A DNA stretch of 7,700 nucleotides. Source: Peptostreptococcaceae bacterium. GTDB taxonomy: Bacteria > Bacillota_A > Clostridia > Peptostreptococcales > Anaerovoracaceae. Location: the NCBI GenBank assembly GCA_016650135.1, contig JAENWH010000076.1:1-7700 (forward strand), written 5' to 3'. Made by a program: the position numbers and the translations under genes. Shown piece by piece: positions 5,736-7,700 of this stretch; positions within the stretch are counted from its first letter, which is position 1; each line of letters starts with the position of its first letter. Under the pieces are notes generated by a model. That model was not told where the DNA came from. It saw nothing but the letters and a program-made list of their open reading frames with translations, and made no database searches.

Positions 5736-6995
5736 CTATTTAAAGAAACTTACAAATAACATAATATTCAGCATGGTAAGAATGATGCCTATACTCCATA
5801 ATGATATACGGCCTATTACAGAATTCTTATATTTACCCATAACTTTTTCTGATGACGTTAAATATATTTGTAAAAATACTGTAATCGGCAGCTGAATACT
5901 AAGGAGCATTTGACTATATATAAGCCCTTTAAATGGGTCATTAATTAGAAAAATAATAATCGTTGCGATTGATAATATACCAATAACACCAACTTTGGTA
6001 TGCCTATCATGAATATCATAAGGTTCATCAAATAAACCGGCGAATATAGTCCCGCCTGCCATACCCGCTGTCATCGTTGAAGATATTCCAGAAAACAATA
6101 AAGCAACACCAAATACCAATGCTGCAAAATTCCCTACAATAGGAACCAGCATCTGTTGTGCCTGTTCCAGTTCTTCTACCTTTACATGATTCATGTAAAA
6201 TGTAGTCGCTGCCAGAATAATCATAGAACTGTTAATTGCCCATCCAATAATCATCGAAAAAAGTGTGTCAAGGAATTCAAACTTAAGTTGCTTCTTAATG
6301 ACATTATCTTCTTCTAAGTTCCATTGGCGACTTTGTATGATTTCTGAATGCAAGAAAAGATTATGAGGCATTACAACAGCTCCCAGCACAGCCATAATAA
6401 TCGGCATAGAACCGGCGGGGAATTGAATAACTGTCCATCCATGAATTGCCTCAACCCAGTTTACCTGTACCAGGCCTATTTCATAGACAAAAGAAATCCC
6501 AATGATTGATACAAACCCAATAATCCATTTTTCCAGTTTTATGTATGTATTACTTATAAGCAGCCATATAGTTAATGCCAAAATCAAAACAGCACCTATG
6601 TGAATTGGAATTTGGAGTAAAAGTTTTAATGCTATCGCTCCTCCAAGTATTTCAGCTAGGGCCGTTGAAATCGTTGCTACAATTCCAGTCGATAATATAA
6701 AACGTGACAGCCATGGCTTCAGATTTTTATTTGTGGCCTCAGCAAGGCAATCCCCTGTAACTATTCCTAAATGAGCTGCATTATGTTGCAATACAATTAG
6801 CATAATTGTTGATAAAGTGACCATCCATAAGAGAGTATATCCGTATTCAGAACCGGCTGCAATATTAGATGCCCAGTTCCCCGGGTCAATAAAACCCACA
6901 GTAACTAACAATCCCGGCCCGATATATTTAAAAAAATTTCGAGGCCCAACATTTGGTTTATGTTCTTCTTTACTTAATAATTCACCCAATTTCAT
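5736..6995 (-). CDS. Nramp-family Mn2+/Fe2+ transporter
   Basis: A 419-residue inner-membrane divalent metal importer, expected to bring in Mn2+ or Fe2+ with protons, with about 11 membrane helices. The unwound metal-binding part of helix 1 reads DPGN (Asp37, Asn40). Helix 6 reads GAVVMPHNLFLHS, with Ala206, Met209 and His211 at the usual sites. Presence of the metal-binding Met argues for a transition-metal transporter and not the Met-lacking Mg2+-type relatives. It is related to MntH, but orthology is not proven, so no symbol is given. The start at 6995 has AGGTGA five bases upstream. It follows the methyltransferase stop by 22 bases, so co-transcription is likely, although a hairpin lies at that junction. 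Nearby rubrerythrin remains hint at an old manganese/oxidative-stress link, which is inference. Confidence 0.93.
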   Translation of the reverse strand: MKLGELLSKEEHKPNVGPRNFFKYIGPGLLVTVGFIDPGNWASNIAAGSEYGYTLLWMVTLSTIMLIVLQHNAAHLGIVTGDCLAEATNKNLKPWLSRFILSTGIVATISTALAEILGGAIALKLLLQIPIHIGAVLILALTIWLLISNTYIKLEKWIIGFVSIIGISFVYEIGLVQVNWVEAIHGWTVIQFPAGSMPIIMAVLGAVVMPHNLFLHSEIIQSRQWNLEEDNVIKKQLKFEFLDTLFSMIIGWAINSSMIILAATTFYMNHVKVEELEQAQQMLVPIVGNFAALVFGVALLFSGISSTMTAGMAGGTIFAGLFDEPYDIHDRHTKVGVIGILSIATIIIFLINDPFKGLIYSQMLLSIQLPITVFLQIYLTSSEKVMGKYKNSVIGRISLWSIGIILTMLNIMLFVSFFK

Positions 6996-7009
6996 AAGTC
7001 ACCTGCTTT

Positions 7010-7042
7010 GGTACATCTCAGCTAGGGTCTGAGATGCACACC
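7010..7042. repeat. Hairpin repeat, copy B (end of methyltransferase gene)
   Basis: CATCTCAG and CTGAGATG pair perfectly around a 7-base loop; on the minus-strand RNA the stem extends to 11 pairs with one G-U. It overlaps the last codons and the TGA stop (7018-7020) of the methyltransferase and ends just before the Nramp ribosome site. No T-run follows on either strand, so it is not a normal terminator. It may affect RNA stability or coupling between the two genes, or mark a recombination junction. Confidence 0.7.
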
Positions 7043-7700
7043 CAAATGTAACGTGTAAAATCATTATTCTTATTCTTCACAACTTCACATCGGTCTAAAA
7101 TGACTAAGTTTTCATTTTTTATTTCCTCGGATATATCTTTAGCGGAAACAAGGACCATTTTTTTCGATATTCTTTTTGCATTTTTAAGAATGGATTGTAG
7201 TTCATCTTGGGTTGTCATACTGAAATTTCCATAAGGCAAATCAATAATCGAGGCATCAAAAACTTCGTCAATATCTTTAATATCTCCCGTCATAACCTGC
7301 GCATCATAGTTAAAGTGTTTCAGATTTCCACGTGCAGCTTCAGCAACTTTTCTATTAATCTCCCAACCTTTAATAGAGTATCCTGCAAATACGCCTTCTA
7401 AGAGAACCGTACCCACACCACAACAAGGGTCGACAATTCGTTTAGACATATTACCATTTCCTGCAACATTAACAAGCACTTTAGCCATATTAATACCAAT
7501 AGAGCTGGAATATGAATAAGGTTTATCCTTATGTTCTTTCCATGTAATGTCATTTCGCTTTAATATCCCAAAATACCACATCTCCTTATAAAAGGTAATA
7601 CCAAACGTCTCTTTTGGTAAAATATATAATGGGTCTCCGTGTATTTTAAAACCTAACTGTTTGCAGTAACTTCTTCTCATTTGGAAAGAAGGATCTTGAT
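7018..7700 (-). CDS. TRM11/UPF0020-type RNA methyltransferase (5' end cut by window edge)
   Basis: The C-terminal 226 residues of an S-adenosylmethionine-dependent RNA methyltransferase of the UPF0020/TRM11 (COG1041) group, whose studied members methylate the amino group of guanine in tRNA. The open frame reaches the window edge, reading QDPSFQ before the Met at 7680, and this matches the family, so that Met is internal. Counting from it, the SAM-binding motif VDPCCGVG is at 83-90, an acidic strand-2 end in KGWEINR at 104-110, and the catalytic DLPYG at 147-151, the family version of the N/D-PPY motif of amino-methyltransferases. The missing N-terminus would carry the RNA-binding part. The last residues (ISDPS) are encoded by the hairpin repeat, after the usual-looking ending FTRYIWVC. 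Likely co-transcribed with the Nramp gene. Confidence 0.85.
   Translation of the reverse strand, partial: QDPSFQMRRSYCKQLGFKIHGDPLYILPKETFGITFYKEMWYFGILKRNDITWKEHKDKPYSYSSSIGINMAKVLVNVAGNGNMSKRIVDPCCGVGTVLLEGVFAGYSIKGWEINRKVAEAARGNLKHFNYDAQVMTGDIKDIDEVFDASIIDLPYGNFSMTTQDELQSILKNAKRISKKMVLVSAKDISEEIKNENLVILDRCEVVKNKNNDFTRYIWVCISDPS

Noticed and set aside
7010..7042. Copy B hairpin considered as a factor-independent terminator for the methyltransferase
   Set aside because: No T-run follows on the minus strand, and the stop codon sits inside the stem-loop.

Overview
The window reads as a low-GC Gram-positive anaerobe of the Clostridia type. This rests on AT-rich intergenic DNA, strong AGGAGG-like ribosome sites, a lipoprotein polysaccharide deacetylase, a clostridial-style DUF2156 protein and a rubrerythrin remnant. 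I cannot name a species. Every gene I can support lies on the minus strand, so the window is read from high to low coordinates. Both ends cut through genes.

Right end (7700 to 5736): the C-terminal part of a TRM11/UPF0020-type RNA methyltransferase is followed after 22 bases by an intact Nramp-family Mn2+/Fe2+ transporter. The transporter is bracketed by two copies of a roughly 30-base element that can fold into a hairpin. One copy supplies the last codons and stop of the methyltransferase; the other lies just past the transporter stop.

Middle (5735 to 5206): no intact gene. It holds the second hairpin copy, about 110 unassigned bases, a 57-residue C-terminal remnant of a rubrerythrin/ferritin-like protein, a strong bidirectional terminator, and the promoter and operator-like leader of the next operon.

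Centre (5205 to 2321): a probable operon of an MFS_3-type exporter, a NodB-type polysaccharide deacetylase lipoprotein starting 6 bases later, and an unrecognised six-helix membrane protein. This suggests a cell-envelope or efflux function, but no substrate can be read from the sequence. The distal part is visibly richer in GC than its surroundings.

Left end (2192 to 1): a DUF2156 (phosphatidylglycerol lysyltransferase C-terminal-like) protein, then a dienelactone-hydrolase-like alpha/beta hydrolase broken by one extra base exactly in the catalytic serine codon, then a hairpin terminator, then a COG1926-type phosphoribosyltransferase that runs off the left edge. The hydrolase and phosphoribosyltransferase families are often neighbours or fused in other bacteria.

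I find no clear new defence or mobile system. The items most worth checking are the paired hairpin repeats around the Nramp gene, the rubrerythrin remnant beside them, the frameshift in the hydrolase active site, and the uncharacterised exporter/deacetylase/membrane-protein operon.
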